The notes under the pieces were generated by a model. That model searched no databases, was not told where the DNA came from, and saw nothing but the letters and a program-made list of their open reading frames with translations. A stretch of DNA of 64,000 bases. It comes from Bos javanicus (taxonomy: Eukaryota > Chordata > Mammalia > Artiodactyla > Bovidae). The stretch's first letter is position 1. The number at the start of each line of letters is the position of its first letter. Below are positions 63,489 to 64,000 of the stretch, piece by piece. Where the stretch lies: contig NW_026893857.1 in NCBI RefSeq assembly GCF_032452875.1, positions 248,001-312,000 of the forward strand, read 5' to 3'. The translations under genes and the position numbers were made by a program.

Positions 63489-64000
63489 ACATGATCAGTG
63501 TATGATAGCAAACATGCTCAGCGCATGATCAGTCACATGGTCAGCGCCATTAAGTCACGTGATCACTACATGATAGTCATGTGAACAGTCCATGATCAGT
63601 CATGGTATCAGTGCATGATCAGACACGTGATCAGTGCATGATAGCCACGTGATCATTGCATGATAGCCACGTGATCAGTGCATGATCAGCCAGGTGATCA
63701 GTGCATGATTGCTACGTGATCAGTTCATGATTAGTCACGTGATCAGTGCATGATCAGGCACGTGATCAGTGTATGACCAGCCACGTGATCAGTGCATGAT
63801 AGCCACGTGATCAGTGCATGATCAGCCACCTGATCGGTGTATGATCAGTCACGTGACCGGTACATGGTAGCTACATGATCAGTGCATGATCAGCCACGTG
63901 AGTAGTGCATGATAGCCACGTGATCAGTGCATGATCAGTCACGTGATCAGTGCATGATCAGTCACGTGATCAGTGCATGATCAGGCACGTGATCAGTGTA
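63489..64000 (+). repeat. HOR unit 31, right-truncated fragment (512 bp)
   Basis: This is the first 512 bp of another copy, cut by the window end. It has GTCAGCGCCATTAAG as in unit 22, T in ACATGGTAGCT, and a high share of intact CACGTG and GATCAGTGCATG units. The array therefore continues beyond the window. Confidence 0.92.

Larger units (their letters stand above)
1..64000 (+). repeat. Satellite DNA array with higher-order repeat structure
   Basis: The window is filled end to end by variants of a 22-23 bp unit made of an 11-mer GATCAGTGCAT and a 12-mer GATCAGTCACGT; the 22-bp form has GATAGC in place of GATCAGC or GATCAGT. Palindromes CACGTG and TGATCA recur in almost every unit. Thirty copies of a 242-bp B block, all in the same orientation, mark a higher-order repeat with spacing from 1155 to 2502 bp and a commonest value of 2266. 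No unique flank, transposon or gene is visible. From memory this resembles the bovine 1.706 satellite (satellite III); family assignment is inference, the repeat structure is directly seen. Confidence 0.97.

Noticed and set aside
1..64000. CRISPR-like array of short repeats
   Set aside because: Units are contiguous with no unique spacers of constant size, repeats drift gradually, and there are no cas genes; the pattern is a satellite.
1..64000. CENP-B box or known alphoid/telomeric motif
   Set aside because: I saw no sequence fitting the CENP-B box pattern (TTCG....A..CGGG) and no TTAGGG runs in the stretches I read; a computed motif scan would settle it.
1..64000. CDEI-like RTCACRTG elements as evidence of a yeast-type centromere
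   Set aside because: GTCACGTG matches the motif, but it is an inevitable result of the repeated monomer; no CDEII/CDEIII-like AT-rich partner exists, and the array is far larger than a point centromere.

Overview
The whole 64,000-base window is one uninterrupted tandem satellite array. I find no gene, RNA gene, transposon, CRISPR array or unique sequence in it. The basic unit is 22-23 bp, itself a pair of related half-units: an 11-mer GATCAGTGCAT and a 12-mer GATCAGTCACGT. These are organised into a higher-order repeat (HOR) whose commonest length is 2266 bp, repeated head to tail in one orientation. The window holds a left-truncated copy, 29 further copies ending in a recognisable B block, and a 512-bp fragment of the next copy.

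Layout of a full copy (example 2101-4366): a long monomer array of about 1434 bp; a CTG/CAGCTG-rich block A of about 238 bp; a short monomer array of about 352 bp; and a related block B of 242 bp. Blocks A and B look unlike the monomers, but they are five-row arrays with a 43-46 bp period (2 x about 23), and one half-row can be lined up with the monomer at 14 of 23 positions. They are therefore probably diverged segments of the same satellite.

Region by region: units 1-8 (1-17780) are nearly identical 2266-bp copies, except unit 6, which lost 182 bp. Units 9-10 (17781-21202) carry many changes toward the monomer consensus, and unit 10 is a half-size copy. Units 11-20 (21203-43017) are a family one monomer (23 bp) shorter, about 2243 bp. 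It contains three copies with messy 228-259 bp insertions (13, 17, 18), one half-size copy (14) and one contracted copy (16). Units 21-27 (43018-57146) are a shorter family, mostly 2061-2065 bp, explained by a 113 bp plus a 69 bp deletion. Units 28-31 (57147-64000) are the most irregular; two of them (28, 30) are recombinants in which the flank of block A is joined to block B.

Organism: the monomer-in-HOR structure and the CpG-to-TpG/CpA variants point to a eukaryote with CpG methylation. From memory, the combination of an 11+12 = 23-bp prototype, a repeat of a little over 2 kb and a patchwork of 23-bp arrays with diverged segments resembles the bovine 1.706 g/cm3 satellite (satellite III, about 2350 bp). 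My best guess is cattle or a close relative, pericentromeric heterochromatin. I could not check this against a database.

The only open reading frames that recur are a 62-codon minus-strand frame starting with TTG inside every B block and a chance frame in unit 13. Neither looks like a gene.
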